From Chlorops oryzae (Eukaryota; Arthropoda; Insecta; Diptera; Chloropidae), in contig CM035807.1 in assembly GCA_020466095.1 (NCBI GenBank), positions 113,932,624 to 113,996,623 of the forward strand: a stretch of 64,000 bases of DNA, given 5' to 3'. Position 1 is the first letter of the stretch. Each line of letters begins with the position of its first letter. Position numbers and translations under genes: made by a program. Below the pieces are notes generated by a model that saw only the letters and a program-made list of their open reading frames with translations, was not told where the DNA came from and did no database searches. Shown in pieces: positions 13,801 through 23,299 of this stretch.

Positions 13801-16800
13801 TTATTTTATTTTCAGCTTTTGAAATTTGGAACTGCCAATTGGAATTTTCGTATCAAACGATAAGAAGTTTTATTGACAATAAAAACGGTAAGTTTTTTTT
13901 TTTATTATTTTATATTGTATAAATAAATAGAATTGGGACATTGGTCTTGTCGAATCGTTTTTTCGATTGGGAATAATCATTTGCAACAGTTCGGTCGATC
14001 GAAGGAAATCAGACATGCGTTTTTCTTTGAACAATCCACAGATGGATGGTTCTAAAATGTGTCTGGAAATACAAAAACTGTTTTAACAAAACCTTATCTT
14101 TTAAGTTGAATTATAAATCAATTCATCGGCCAGAAACAATCGGTATGAACGAACCAACGCATTTCTCGAATTAATGATCGTAAATTTAAACATTTTTCTG
14201 TTACTAATACAATTAGGGATTTTCCCTTGAAAGTGAAAAGATTGAAAAATCGGAAAAGTGTAAAATTTTTCATACAAAATTTCATTCATTAATTTCTAAG
14301 CCTTCTTGATTTACGATTTTTCGGAATTTTTCGAGGCAAATACACGTTTAAGGGAAGACCCCCTTATAGGCCGTTTACATATGCCGTTTTATTCGCGTTT
14401 TAGTAACTTTGCCCGTTTTAGCTCTAAAACAACTTAGATTTTTCCCGTTTTATCGTAGAAAACTGAAACGAGAAACTTTCCTGTTTTAATTAAAAACAAG
14501 TATCTAAACAAGATAAATTCTGCTTATAACTGATAAAAATATCGAAATCTGAGTGTCATCACTATAAAAATGCAAAAGATATGGTCATTGAAATTTCTAA
14601 TTTAAAAAATGTGAGCTTGTTTCCACAACCAATTTAGAAAACGATACGCAATTTCAATAATTGCTTCTATTCTAAATTACAATATTCACTCATATTTCAA
14701 GTGTTGAGCAAACAAAAGATAACCACAAAATGACAAAACGACATGCGCATATGTAAACACCCCGTTTTGATTTAGTCGTTTTAGCTTAAACGAGGAGCGC
14801 TAAAACGAATATGTAAATGGCCTATTAATGACTATCATGAATGTTTCACATTACAATAGGAAAGTCTTATATTTAAGTCTTATGGAATAACAAAATGGAA
14901 TTTGAACCGCTTTGGGAGCATCATTTTGATTTGATTTCATAAAAAAGAGCTGTAGTTGAATTTTTCGATGGGCTTTAAATTGAATTGTATGCGTCCAGAA
15001 GATGTCGATTGTGAATTTCATCAATTTCATCGTCCTACTGTGCATTATTCGATATTCAGTCTTAGGTTTTCAGTAGCCAATTGAAGCTTTTTATCTGATA
15101 TCAGCGTAGAAACGACAGACCTTCAATAACAAGCGTGAAGGCAACGCAATTATTGAAATTATCACGCAGCAACCTTAAAAAATTCTAATGAAAAACTATT
15201 TAAATGGATTCTGGATTTTGAAAAATAAGATGATTTAATACCAATAAGACAAAGGGCTCAACGTAAATACTGTCTCCATGGATATAAAAAAGGATCTAGA
15301 CAACATAACAACAACTGCTCCAGTTTGTTTATTTAATACACATTTTGCGCAAGAAAGCTTTAAAAGATCAAAAACTTTTGAATTCAGGAAATTCAAACTA
15401 TCAAAAGTATCTTCCCAGTCGTTGTTGTGATATAATTTTGAATGACTTCATCATTGTATATGTAATTACAGTCGAAATCGTTTATAGCAGACTTCAAGGG
15501 ACCGGAAAATATGTCTGTTGTATACGATTTCTATCATAGAAATATATCGGATATAGAAGACAGTCTGATATATCCGATATATATATATCATCTATAGCAG
15601 ACATTCTGTTATTGGCAGTAATGACCGAGAAATATTTTTGCCTCGAAATGCGGGACGGTTGGTCATAACCAGGGATGCCCACCACTACATTGAAAGCTTG
15701 CGATAGTGTGTGTGCGCATTGCACTGAAGAACGTTTTTCGCCTTTTTCAGTTCTCTTTTTGCTTCATCCGACATAGGTCCTGCTCGTTCGCTGCCTGATG
15801 TCAGACCATATAGGACTATAGGTCTAACTCTTCTTCTTCCTAATCCCTGCAATGTGTTAGAGCTACGCTGCTTCAACATATGCATATAGCACGAGGAAAA
15901 GAGAAGCATGCTATGGCAGCGAAATCTTTAGTCTGCTGTGGTGAAATGCATTGCCACTTTTATTTTATAATTTTGGCAGATTTTCGAGTTCATTACATAT
16001 AAAATATCTACCAAACTCAATAAAATCATATGAAAAGCTTGAAAAACATAAAATAATGAACGAAACTCAATCAAGGAGAAATTTAACATTGTTTTTTTGT
16101 CCAACCCTGTCCACATAACTTTTTGATCACACTATTTCAGCAAAAATGCTAAATTCTATGTACAATCAATTCGCAGCCGTAGTCAAAAATGTATGTCAAT
16201 TTATTAAAAATGAAAACATTCGTGCACATTAAGCAAAATACATCGAATACTTTATTAAAGCTTCCAATTTAACTTTGTAAAGCTATATAAAAAACCCGAG
16301 ACGACGCCGTGTTTCTTTGATAATTTTCTTGCAAGTGGCATCATAGTGCCACTTTGTGTCTAGCCGTATTGTTGTTGGTAGCTTTCTGTGATTCCGAGAT
16401 AATCTCTCGTTTTGTGCCTGTGTCGAAAGAGTTGAGTTTCCTATCCCTGCCTAATGGGGAGTTTCTTATTAGCGGCAGAGGCCTTTCGACGTCGACAGTT
16501 AGACCTACAGTCCTACATGTGTCAGACTAAACAGGTTTCGATTTCTCAGCTTGCTTGTTGCCTTTTGTGTATGTACACAAGCATTTGCTCTCAATGCTCC
16601 GAAGCTTGCTCCGCGGGCATCCCTGGTCATAACAAAAACATTGTGCACAAAAACAAAATGTAACAATACATTGTATAGGTCGTACACAAAGGAATCAGTC
16701 ATTTGTCTATTACAAACGATATATCGGGCTCTGGGGACTTCCAAACGTGTATTTTATAAGCGATATGTCTACTACAAGCGATGTCCGTTATATACGAATT

Positions 16801-17380
16801 CCTATGTATTATTCCCATTACAATTGGAGGGACCAGAGGTTTTGTCTGTTGTATACGATAGTCTGTTATAGCCGGACCTGCTATAAACGATTTCCACTGT
16901 ATATATAAACCAGTTGAGGCATTAATTTTCTTCTATGCCCAAACTATAGACGTTCACTCCTCTATTCGAGCAATTCGAAAAAGCATTCGTCAGGCGAAAC
17001 ATGCAAATTCAATGTCTATTTAAACTGATAAAGACAATCACTCCAACGAAGTCATGCGAACAAATTAAACATAAACAATTCGTTTTATCGTACTTCAGAA
17101 GTGAAAAAAAAAAAAATAATAAATAAACCGAATGGATTAATTAAAAAAAAACAAAGGTATGTACATGGACAACAACTTACATGGGCGCTTGTTCCGATGC
17201 CTTCGAAGCTTTTTGTATTGTGTCCGATTGTTGCAGTTCCGCAAAATTACACGCACTATTTTGAGCCGTAATGTAATTCGATGGCAAGATGTTGTTTTTG
17301 CTTTTCTTCCTCAGCTCTTTTGCTCGTTGGTGTTCTTCTTTCTTCGTTGGTGGCTTTTGATGCGATGTGACAAAACTCAT
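1177..17380 (-). CDS. GramD1B: GRAM-domain sterol-transfer protein (GRAMD1/Aster family), 5' five exons, 3' end off window
   Basis: GRAMD1/Aster proteins are ER-anchored; their GRAM domain senses sterol and anionic lipid at plasma-membrane contacts and a VASt/ASTER domain moves cholesterol. Coding exons, 5' to 3', are 17181-17380, 7907-8044, 7190-7711, 4324-4556 and 1177-2122. Phases agree at every junction (2, 2, 2, 1), giving 2039 nt and about 679 residues before the window edge. The GRAM region runs from KSWYNVLYPTYK through DERLIVDYSCALQREIL to ELGLTSDDEDYIDP, closely family-like. About 290 N-terminal residues are a low-complexity Ser/Glu/Lys-rich extension. The last exon seen is Ser/Thr/Asn-rich with GT at 1171-1176. 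No VASt domain or membrane helix is present, so more exons must lie to the left. The start ATG at 17380 is chosen because it opens an exon whose donor phase matches the next acceptor. Family call is strong; the N-terminal exons are inferred from phase alone. Confidence 0.82.
2594..2665 (-). repeat. tRNA-like module A in TIR element copy 1
   Basis: On the minus strand it reads a box A-like TAGCGTAATGGTTAAG and, about 40 nt later, a box B-like GGTTCAAGGCTCG. This is tRNA-derived in look, as in SINE heads, but not a functional tRNA: box B is diverged and acceptor pairing is poor. Confidence 0.55.
2898..2972 (-). repeat. tRNA-like module B in TIR element copy 1
   Basis: The minus strand gives a consensus box A (TAGCTCAGTGG) and box B-like GGTTCTATCCC at tRNA-like spacing. 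It is in the same orientation as module A, about 300 bp away. A working tRNA is unlikely because it lies inside a transposon with weak acceptor pairing. Confidence 0.6.
3409..4150 (-). mobile_element. TTAA-flanked MITE, family A, copy 1
   Basis: Flanked by TTAA at 3405-3408 and 4151-4154, with terminal inverted repeats GGGG(A/G)TCTTCTCATTG. Its inside matches the copies at 44887-45614 and 47001-47738 in opposite orientation. The TTAA duplication suggests piggyBac-type mobilisation. No transposase; only spurious short frames. Confidence 0.8.
4324..4556 (-). CDS. GramD1B: GramD1B exon 4 (start of GRAM domain)
   Basis: Encodes KKKSWYNVLYPTYKSRAEDF and KKLFKDVPNDERLIV, the conserved entry to the GRAMD1 GRAM domain. 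Donor GTGAGT at 4318-4323 in phase 1 completes an Asp codon with the next exon. Two acceptors lie 8 nt apart: the AG ending at 4557 matches the phase of exon 3, and the better-looking one ending at 4565 does not and would need a different upstream exon. Confidence 0.85.
4565..6387. other. GramD1B intron 3 sequence, nothing recognised
   Basis: AT-rich DNA with poly-T runs, a GTA repeat near 5250-5265 and short frames with no recognisable protein. I see no gene, RNA or clear repeat before the element starting at 6388. Confidence 0.5.
6388..7144. mobile_element. PIF/Harbinger-type MITE with nested hAT-type MITE
   Basis: Inverted ends GGCCCGATATTACAGTG (6388) and its complement (ending 7144) are flanked by TAA on each side (6385-6387 and 7145-7147). 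A 3-bp TWA duplication is typical of PIF/Harbinger elements. Subterminal regions are also inverted (ACCCTGCTGG words near 6617 and 7055). No transposase frame. It is interrupted by the element at 6749-6982. Confidence 0.78.
6749..6982. mobile_element. hAT-type MITE, 234 bp, nested
   Basis: Perfect terminal inverted repeats of about 31 bp begin CATGATACAAGAAAACAAG. They are flanked by an exact 8-bp duplication TGTTGACT (6741-6748 and 6983-6990), the target size of hAT elements. It is inserted within the Harbinger-type element, so it is the younger of the two. Confidence 0.85.
7190..7711 (-). CDS. GramD1B: GramD1B exon 3
   Basis: Acceptor CAG at 7712-7714, donor GTAATC after 7190, 173 full codons. 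The product is low complexity, rich in Ser, Asn and Glu, with a basic stretch (KKKNNILKKFFKYF) near its end. No domain is recognised. The long open frame and matching phases on both sides support it as coding. Confidence 0.7.
7907..8044 (-). CDS. GramD1B: GramD1B exon 2
   Basis: Acceptor TAG at 8045-8047, donor GTAGGT at 7901-7906. It encodes IKSIDTTVTSSSVQQ and then a charged run of Glu/Lys/Asn repeats that ends EACKMLE. The phase 2 donor fits the next acceptor exactly. The frame is also open upstream of the acceptor to an ATG at 8109 and would add a hydrophobic stretch (YVCTVSFLISLIFILIC), a possible alternative start. Confidence 0.65.
8532..8987 (+). mobile_element. Tourist-like MITE, family B, copy 1
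   Basis: One of six copies of a roughly 456-bp element starting TAGGGCATTTACATATACG and ending CATATGTAAACGGCCTA, rich in AAAACG/CGTTTT words throughout. Left flank TAA; the right flank is diverged. Non-coding. It lies in GramD1B intron 1. Confidence 0.85.
9035..9540. mobile_element. Diverged TIR element with GGGGGACCTTC / GAAGGTCCCC ends
   Basis: Left end TTAAGGGGGACCTTCTGGTC near 9035 and right end GACCGAAGGTCCCCTTA near 9540 are inverted. The interior repeats the same kind of words as family A (an AAAATGGCGC motif, reference to poly-A tracts) but is much diverged. Non-coding. Confidence 0.55.
9541..10116. other. Unassigned intronic repeats
   Basis: Contains two related stretches with GTGAAAAAGAGCTT and TTTCGCGAGCTT (near 9790-9830 and 10120-10160), pieces of the family D element. 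Nothing else recognised. Confidence 0.4.
10117..10407 (+). mobile_element. Family D TIR element, 5'-truncated copy
   Basis: The right half of the element found complete at 39736-40246 and 59173-59705. It ends in GGATTTTGGGC after GGGCTCTCGCAATGTT, and contains the GAGTACTCGGTACTCG and GCGTGACGCAAAACTC blocks. The left terminal repeat is missing. Non-coding. Confidence 0.75.
10408..11300. other. Intronic sequence with long poly-A
   Basis: Contains a pure A run of about 33 nt near 10790-10822 and AT-rich DNA. No gene or clear repeat end seen. Confidence 0.5.
11305..11730. repeat. Tandem array, period about 132-134 bp, three-plus units
   Basis: The word AACCCTTTTCTGCATG starts at 11320, 11454 and 11586, and AACCCTTT again at 11718, giving periods of 134, 132 and 132 bp. 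Each unit also has a second TTATTAACCCTTTACAG-like word in its middle, so the unit is itself two related halves. Non-coding minisatellite in GramD1B intron 1. Confidence 0.85.
12356..12751. mobile_element. TA-flanked TIR element, 396 bp
   Basis: Inverted ends CCCTGCAGGAA (12356) and TTCCTGCAGGG (ending 12751), with TA on both sides. The interior is rich in GTTGAC/GTCAAC words in both orientations. No open frame of note; likely a non-autonomous Tc1/mariner-type element. Confidence 0.65.
12752..14366. other. Intronic sequence, no gene supported
   Basis: AT-rich with poly-T and poly-A runs. A minus-strand frame at 13066-13299 is open but has no family resemblance or matching splice phases. 14220-14365 resembles 40985-41115 in inverted orientation and ends in AAGGGAAGACCCCC, probably an old repeat. 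Confidence 0.45.
14367..14824 (-). mobile_element. Tourist-like MITE, family B, copy 2
   Basis: Reverse-orientation copy of the family at 8532-8987. Ends TAGGCCGTTTACATATGCC and ATATGTAAATGGCCTA, flanked by an exact TTA duplication (14364-14366 and 14825-14827). Confidence 0.88.
14825..15468. other. Intronic sequence, nothing recognised
   Basis: AT-rich, short frames only. No repeat ends or conserved protein seen. Confidence 0.4.
15469..16899. mobile_element. pogo/Tigger-like TIR element interrupted by a hAT-type element
   Basis: Inverted ends CAGTCGAAATCGTTTATAGC (15469) and GCTATAAACGATTTCCACTG (ending 16899), each next to TA. CAGT(C/G)GAA-type ends with TA duplication suit the pogo/Tigger group. 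Short TCTGTTGTATACGAT words recur inverted at both sides. Neither the outer nor the inner element has a transposase frame. Confidence 0.7.
15670..16625. mobile_element. hAT-type non-autonomous element, 956 bp, nested
   Basis: Ends CAGGGATGCCC and GGGCATCCCTG are flanked by a perfect 8-bp duplication GTCATAAC (15662-15669 and 16626-16633). The CAGGG ends and 8-bp duplication identify the hAT superfamily. Internal AGGTCTAAC/GTTAGACCT words are also inverted. No long open frame. Confidence 0.85.
17181..17380 (-). CDS. GramD1B: GramD1B exon 1 (start codon exon)
   Basis: ATG at 17378-17380 (minus strand) opens 66 codons, starting MSFVTSHQKPPTKKEE and ending SKASEQAP, followed by a consensus donor GTAAGT at 17175-17180 in phase 2. 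Joining to the acceptor at 8045-8047 restores an ATG codon and stays open. It is lysine-rich and unstructured. Assignment rests on the donor, the phase and the lack of another candidate, so it is less sure than the GRAM exons. The implied intron 1 is 9.1 kb. Confidence 0.55.
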
Positions 17381-17530
17381 GACAACTCCGGACGAACAAC
17401 ATTTGACCGTACCTCCGCATGAAAATGCATTTGAAGTATTCGATCTGTGTTTTTTCGAGGTTTGTTTTTTTTTATGAAAACAGAATTTCAGCGTTTTTGT
17501 CTGAAAACTACATCATACAATGCTGACAGC

Positions 17531-18082
17531 TTATCGATCAGCGTTGCCACTTTTGGCCTTTTCCTACCAAATCAGGTAGGTGTTTTTTTTTTCTTTGGTT
17601 CGCTGGTAGATTGAATCGGATTTTGGTGGGATTGCGGAAATTTTTTCATTTGAACAAAAAAAATTTGTAAACATATCCGTTATCGAAAAATACACATAGA
17701 ATTTTGTCAACCCTACCTTGAACGATGTGGGAGAGGAGCATGTTTCATATCCATCTATCTCTGTCTCTCATGTGACTTTTTTCCACAGAAGTGAATAGAG
17801 CACAAAAGAAAAGAGAAAAGCAAAGCTAATACAATAGGAGCTTACGTGCATTAAAGCATGCGCATGCGCGACGTATGTAGCTTTCAAGTAAAGAATATAA
17901 TCACATTTGTTTGCTTGAATGTGCCAAATGAAGTTCAAATGGATAGTTTTATACGTTATTTTAAAAGAATTTTTGAATTTTTAGAACAAACATTCAATAT
18001 AAAGTCGCAATCGATTTTGGTAGGATTTCAAAAAATATTTGGTAGGAAAAAAAGTTTGTCAGTGGCAGCGCAGTTATCGATA
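17531..18082. repeat. Inverted-repeat-bounded segment upstream of GramD1B
   Basis: TTATCGATCAGCGTTGCCACT near 17530 (first 20 bases relevant) faces AGTGGCAGCGCAGTTATCGA near 18061, each followed inward by CCTACCAAAT-type words. Similar GCTGCCACTG and TCCTACCA words occur again near 18900-18935. Probably an old, diverged foldback element in the putative 5' region of the gene. A TATCGATA motif (DRE-like) is at 18075-18082. Confidence 0.4.
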
Positions 18083-18172
18083 CCATTTGCCAGTGCTGCC
18101 AGATCACTTATGTCGCTTCAGTTTCCGCTAGATTCCGCGGCTAATTCAAAAACTACAGTTTTCTTCTTTAAT

Positions 18173-18329
18173 CAGTGCCGTAGCAACCATAGGGGAAAGA
18201 GGGGGATTTGCCCCCCCCCACGAATTTTCGTTTTTTCCCATGAATAAACTTGAAAAAATAATTTTCCCCCCACGCAAATTGGAAAAATAATTTTTCCCCC
18301 TCACGCAAAACAGAATTGCTACGGCACTG
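18173..18329. mobile_element. hAT-type MITE, 157 bp
   Basis: Ends CAGTGCCGTAGCAA and TTGCTACGGCACTG, flanked by a perfect 8-bp duplication TCTTTAAT (18165-18172 and 18330-18337). An (AAT)n microsatellite starts directly at the right duplication, so it may have grown from it. Confidence 0.85.
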
Positions 18330-18333
18330 TCTT

Positions 18334-18453
18334 TAATAATAATAATAATATTAATAATAATAATAATCATAATATTATAATAATAATAATAATATAATAA
18401 TAATAAATATAATAATAATAATAATAAATAATAATAATAATAATAATAATAAT
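18334..18453. repeat. (AAT)n microsatellite, about 120 bp
   Basis: Almost pure TAA/AAT repeats with occasional interruptions, continuing the AAT of the hAT target duplication. Confidence 0.9.
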
Positions 18454-19289
18454 TCAGCGACATCTCGGCTAAAAGATTTTTGAAATAAGTTTTCCAAAAG
18501 AATCAAATATCCTCTTTTCGCACACAAACTTAAGGGCTATCCATTAATTACGTACGGATGATTGTAAACGTATTTGAATCACCCACGTAAGCATATTTAA
18601 GCATAAAAATCAGTCAAACGATATGAAATTTTTTGAATATTAAGTTTCTTTGCAACAACAAAGCAATGTGTTTGTTTTAGAATTGTTTTTCTTGTAGTTA
18701 TATTGATGAAACCTTGTAAATACACCTTAGATGTGAGCAAGCGTACGATTCTTCGAATCCCTCCCCTCTCAGTTACTCGTGATTGAGCCTTTGTGCCAAA
18801 CTGATTGATGGAAGGATGATTATGCCCAATTTTAAAATCTCCTAGATCTAGCGGCAAATCTGCTGATCTGGCATCACTGCTACCTAGCTTTGCACTCGAC
18901 GCTGCCACTGAACAAAATTTTTTGTCCTACCAGATACTTTTCGAAAACCGACCAAAATCCGTAACATGTTGTACATGCACAAAAAGGCGTTTTATCGCTT
19001 AAAACAATTATAATATATTTATATATATCATCTAAATAATCACGCGGCATTAATAATATGAATACAAAAATTTTACTTTTTTAAATCTATGCTGTATACA
19101 AATACATACTGAGGCAGGGGGCCCCATGGCACGGGTCACGGGCTTGACAACCCCGCCTTTCCTGAGTCGCAGTAATAGCCGATTGCCCCAGTCAAATCAT
19201 GCAGACTGGTAAATAAATGTATGAAGTGGGACCCGGCCGCGGGTTTATTGTAGGGAGCGTCACCTTTGACGAATTTTGGGCCGAATGGG
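18454..19289. other. Intergenic DNA with a GC-richer block
   Basis: 18537-18600 starts GGGCTATCCATTAATTACGT, a word common at insect transposon ends, but no partner end is seen. 19105-19289 is notably GC-rich for this window (GGGGCCCCATGGCACGGG, ACCCGGCCGCGGG) and non-coding; its origin is unknown. Confidence 0.4.
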
Positions 19290-19541
19290 TTTTTGACCTC
19301 CTCGCCGCAAAAAAAGCTCTACGATGATATTTTCACCCAAAGGTGCCATGCGTGACAATTACGCCCCGGTAAAATCACTGATGACTCTGTCCTGCACTTG
19401 GTCGCGGAACTGAATTTTTGTTCTTTCAAAGAATTAAAAAATTTATTTGAGTTTAACCACAATTTTTATTCAATATTACAAAATGACACAGAAAAGATGA
19501 CTATGATGTTGCAAATTAAGTATGTATACTCCATTAAGAAG

Positions 19542-20764
19542 CTACAAACACAATGATAATGCATAAACTCTAAGGATTAAATTCCCAGCTGTAAAAAGGA
19601 TTGCAGGAAAGTGATCTTCTAGACGTGATGCAGCATTATTTTCAATATTTTCAATATTTTCAATATTTTCAATCTTTTTCAAATCTTCTCTTGATTTATT
19701 GTTCAAATGTTCATCGATCCATGATGAATAAAAGGCAACGTCCGTTAAAACTCCATATGCGCGCGTATCACAGTCTAAATCTCCATGTGAAACGATTCCA
19801 GCCACAACATTGTTACAAACTAATGGTCCGCCCGAGTCTCTGGTATTAAAAAATATATGCAGAGCAGTAATAGACTTCATTCGAAAATTTCAAAAATTAC
19901 CCTCTGCAACTACCACCATCTCCTTCTTGTGCATACCCAGCGCATATCATTCCTTTATTGCGGGCAGATCTGCACTTTTTTGGGCCAATTAACGACAAAT
20001 TTACTTTCATCAAATTTTGGGCTCTTATTTCCTATACATAATTTTTTATTTATTTATTAAATATTGATATTGCGTTAATACCGAAAAGATTGAAAATAAC
20101 TTACATAATTCATTTTACCCCATCCTCTAAGCTCGCACCTCGTACCAGGCGGTAGTTTAACTTTATTAAAGGAAATCGTTCGAACGGTCGGGTGGCCAAT
20201 TGGTACTGACTGCGTTAAAAACAACAATGCAATGTCGTTTGCAAACGTCATAGTACTATATTGTTGATGGGTAACAAGTTTTGCAATATCAAGGATAATG
20301 GTGTTATCATCAATTGTGTAAAGATTTACATGCCCCATAACCACATATAATTCACTTTTTTTTGGCCGAAAGATCGTTCTATCCTTATTTAATCTGGAAA
20401 TGTTTCAAAATTTCATTGATTTTTATTGATTTCTAATATTTTAACCTACCTTATAAAACAGTGTGCCGCCGAGAGCACGACATTCGACTTAATCAAGGAT
20501 CCTCCACAAGAATGTGCAGAACCAAAATATGGGTAGTCCATAGAGCGATTTCTAATTGACACTGTATAGGTGGTCGATGTTGCTACTGTCCCGTTTATAA
20601 CTCTTTCATCAATGCTAACTTTTCCGGTTTCATTCAATTGGGAAAAGGTGTAATCAATCAATTTCAGCAAATAGAACAACAGATCGAGAAGAGCTTCACT
20701 TACTTGTATTTGGTAAAAAAAGAAAAACAACCAATTCCAGAAAGCTCAATTTAAGCCACCACAT
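19542..20764 (-). CDS. Secreted S1A serine protease, copy 1
   Basis: Five exons: 20704-20764, 20450-20618, 20105-20393, 19901-20031 and 19542-19839; total 948 nt, 315 residues, phases all consistent. A hydrophobic signal (MWWLKLSFLELVVFLFLP) is followed by an activation site DER-VINGT. The catalytic triad is present: LSAAHCF (His57), NDIALLFL (Asp102) and GGSCRGDSGGP (Ser195). The residue at chymotrypsin position 189 is Gly, not Asp, so trypsin-like cleavage after Lys/Arg is not expected; elastase- or chymotrypsin-like is possible. The C-terminus has an Ile-Glu-Asn repeat (9-bp TTTTCAATA repeats) and then a hydrophobic tail (FPAILFTAGNLILRVYALSL), which could be a GPI-anchor signal or membrane tail. 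Exon 1 and its 85-nt intron are inferred; the rest is clear. The substrate is unknown. Confidence 0.88.
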
Positions 20765-21028
20765 CGTTTTCCTTTTCGCATAAAACAAAAACCAGAGATA
20801 AAAATTCGGTTAAAATTCTTTACTTTAAACGTAAATTTTTTTTATTTTTAATCGAATTTCGACTATCGAATAAACTAAAAAAATTTTTATTTAATATGTT
20901 TAAAAATAAAAAACTGACACTATCATCCCTGGTAGATTTTCATTTGACTTTTACGAGAAAATGAAAAGTATGAGAAACGAAGTTTTCTGGCAAGTTGTAG
21001 AAAATTGAAGAGGAGCCAACGGACGCCG
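20765..21028. other. Upstream region of protease copy 1
   Basis: AT-rich region upstream of the start codon, probably containing the protease promoter. Nearly identical to the matching region of copy 2. Ends in the target site CGCCG at 21024-21028. Confidence 0.4.
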
Positions 21029-22078
21029 CACAGTGGGATTGCTCCATACATCATGCGGCAAAAAAAAAAATAGAAGGAATCGTCCTATCACAATGAAAAT
21101 TGGTATGCGGATGTAAATTGAGGTCATTAAGATATAAACTAAAATTTACTGAAATCAGTTCACCCCTTCGGGTACCCCCCATAGACCCCCACATGCAGTT
21201 TTGTATGGCAGCTATATCTAAAACTCAACCGATTTTAATAAAACTTTGTCAGAATGTTGTTTATAGTCAAAAACGAATATATACAAAAAATGGTTCAAAT
21301 CTGACAGTCCCTAGGGGTACTTTCAGTGGATAACTGCTTTTTCAGTATAAATGGCATCACAGTTTCGTATGTTCTCAAATTCGTAAACAAAAATTTTAAT
21401 ATAATGTTTTGTTTTTGTAATTTCTTAGTTAGTTCTTAATTTCTTATAAACATTGCCATCAGAAATTTTAATAAAGCGTTAATGAATACTGATCATCCTT
21501 AACATATGCAATGATTTTTTCCCCCTTAATATCCAGACATTTGCGCGGTGATTTTTAACATAAAAATGGACTTTATCGAGACAATCGTAAATGGGCGGTA
21601 AATTTTTTTTTTCATAGATCGTTAGAACAGACTCCAGACTTTTATTTTTTTTTATCAACTAGAAGACAAAGCACGACAAAGCATAGAAAACTTTTTGTCC
21701 ATTGAAAAAAGGAAAGGCGGCATTTTCGAGGTAGAATTTTTGATAGCCCACCTCCTCTTCGATATTCAATAAAATGCCACAATTTTTAATTCCTTTTAAA
21801 AATCAAACTCTACATTTTAATAAAAAATCACCTTTATAGTAACAGTGGTAGATTTAATCCGAAAAAAATGGGAACCAATTTGAAATTTTTTTTTTCAATT
21901 TTTCGAAGAAAAAACATTTTCGATCTTTAGCTTAATTTTTTATATAAAAAAAATTTATTTTTGGAAAAAACAGTTTTGAATTATTCTTATCTAGAGTTTT
22001 CTCAGTTCGATTAAATCGACAAATCATCAAATTAGGATGGTGAAAAAATCCTATTTTTGCCGCAGAAATCTCACTGTG
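21029..22078. mobile_element. Non-autonomous Transib element (1.05 kb), in duplication unit 1
   Basis: Starts CACAGTGGGATT and ends in CACTGTG, so both ends read CACAGTG inward. It is flanked by a perfect 5-bp duplication CGCCG (21024-21028 and 22079-22083). CACAGTG heptamer ends and GC-rich 5-bp duplications are diagnostic of Transib, the family related to RAG1. From the left end there are 23 nt and then CAAAAAAAA; from the right end 12 nt and then CAAAAATAG. The interior has no transposase; frames such as 21100-21333 have no recognised homology. The same insertion is in unit 2, so it predates the duplication. Confidence 0.85.
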
Positions 22079-23299
22079 CGCCGCATAGTGCAACGAGTGC
22101 ATACATGCTCGCGACAAAAATTTAAGAAGTACTCGCAGAGTAATAAAATATTGCATCATGGATTACTTTCTTCGACTCAATTAAGAAAAAATTCAGGTTT
22201 CTTCAGATCTGGCTAGGCCTATCACCCACCCCACATATAATGGATATCCAAATTTATCACATTTTTGAACCTAATGACTTCAAATTCAACACAAAAATTA
22301 CTGCTATCCGCCAAACTAATAAAAAAATAACTCAATGGGTACGTTACCACGCCAATTTTTTGTTCCACTGCCACTCAAATGTAGCTAACGGGCCACTTCG
22401 GAACCCCCTGCTAATCGGTAGAAAAAAAGCTATAAATACGGAAGCGCCTAGCGATCGGCATCACTAAAGGTCATCGCCATTTTTGAACGGGTTCATTTTT
22501 TTATTTATTTATTTATTTATTTTTTTTTGATTCAGGCGCTACCGGGTTAATGAATATTGGATTTAAAAAAAATTTAAAACAAAAAATACTAATTTTAGCT
22601 CGGGATAAATCTAGAGTGGATTTTAGAAGACTTTGTGAATGCCTAATTTTTTTTCGCCTTAGTTCTAGAAATTCATTTTTTTCGAGCAATTCGAATCAAA
22701 ATCACTTTTTTATATTTTTTATTTTTGTATTTTAAGCATTAACTTTCGTGTTATCAACACACTGTCGGATTTTTTGAATATCCTCAGGATAAACACGACA
22801 ACAGCCTCCAATGATTCGGGCGCCAAGTTCAATCCATTCTGGCACGTACGACGCACAGTGGTTCGTCTTCATACATATCGCGGCAAAAAATATAAGGAGA
22901 TGTCGTAGAGCTATGAAACTTGGCACCAAGTCTTTATTTGACATAATTAAGAAAAATATGAAGTTTCATCAAAATCGGCCACGCCCACCGCCCACCTCCC
23001 ATACAAACCAAAATTTATTTTTAATATAAAACGTGTTCCTTTTGTTCAAATGACACGAAATTTTGCATGTTGGTAATATTTCATAAAAGAAAGACATCCT
23101 GCAAAATTCATCCAAATCGGCCACGCCCACCGCCCACCACCCACCAATTCGATTTCAATTAGAGTAAGAGGTGTGTTTTAATTGCGCAAAATTTACTATT
23201 TTTTTTAGAAAATAAATAGAATTGGATTCGACTGTAAATTCAAAGCTGAACCGCATATTTATTCATTAGATAACATGTCTTTAACAATGTCATCCAGTT

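Noticed and set aside
18146..18463. Poly-Tyr minus-strand frame
   Set aside because: Translation of the (AAT)n microsatellite.
18537..18610. A further transposon from the GGGCTATCCATTAATTACGT end
   Set aside because: Only one end is visible; no inverted partner found.
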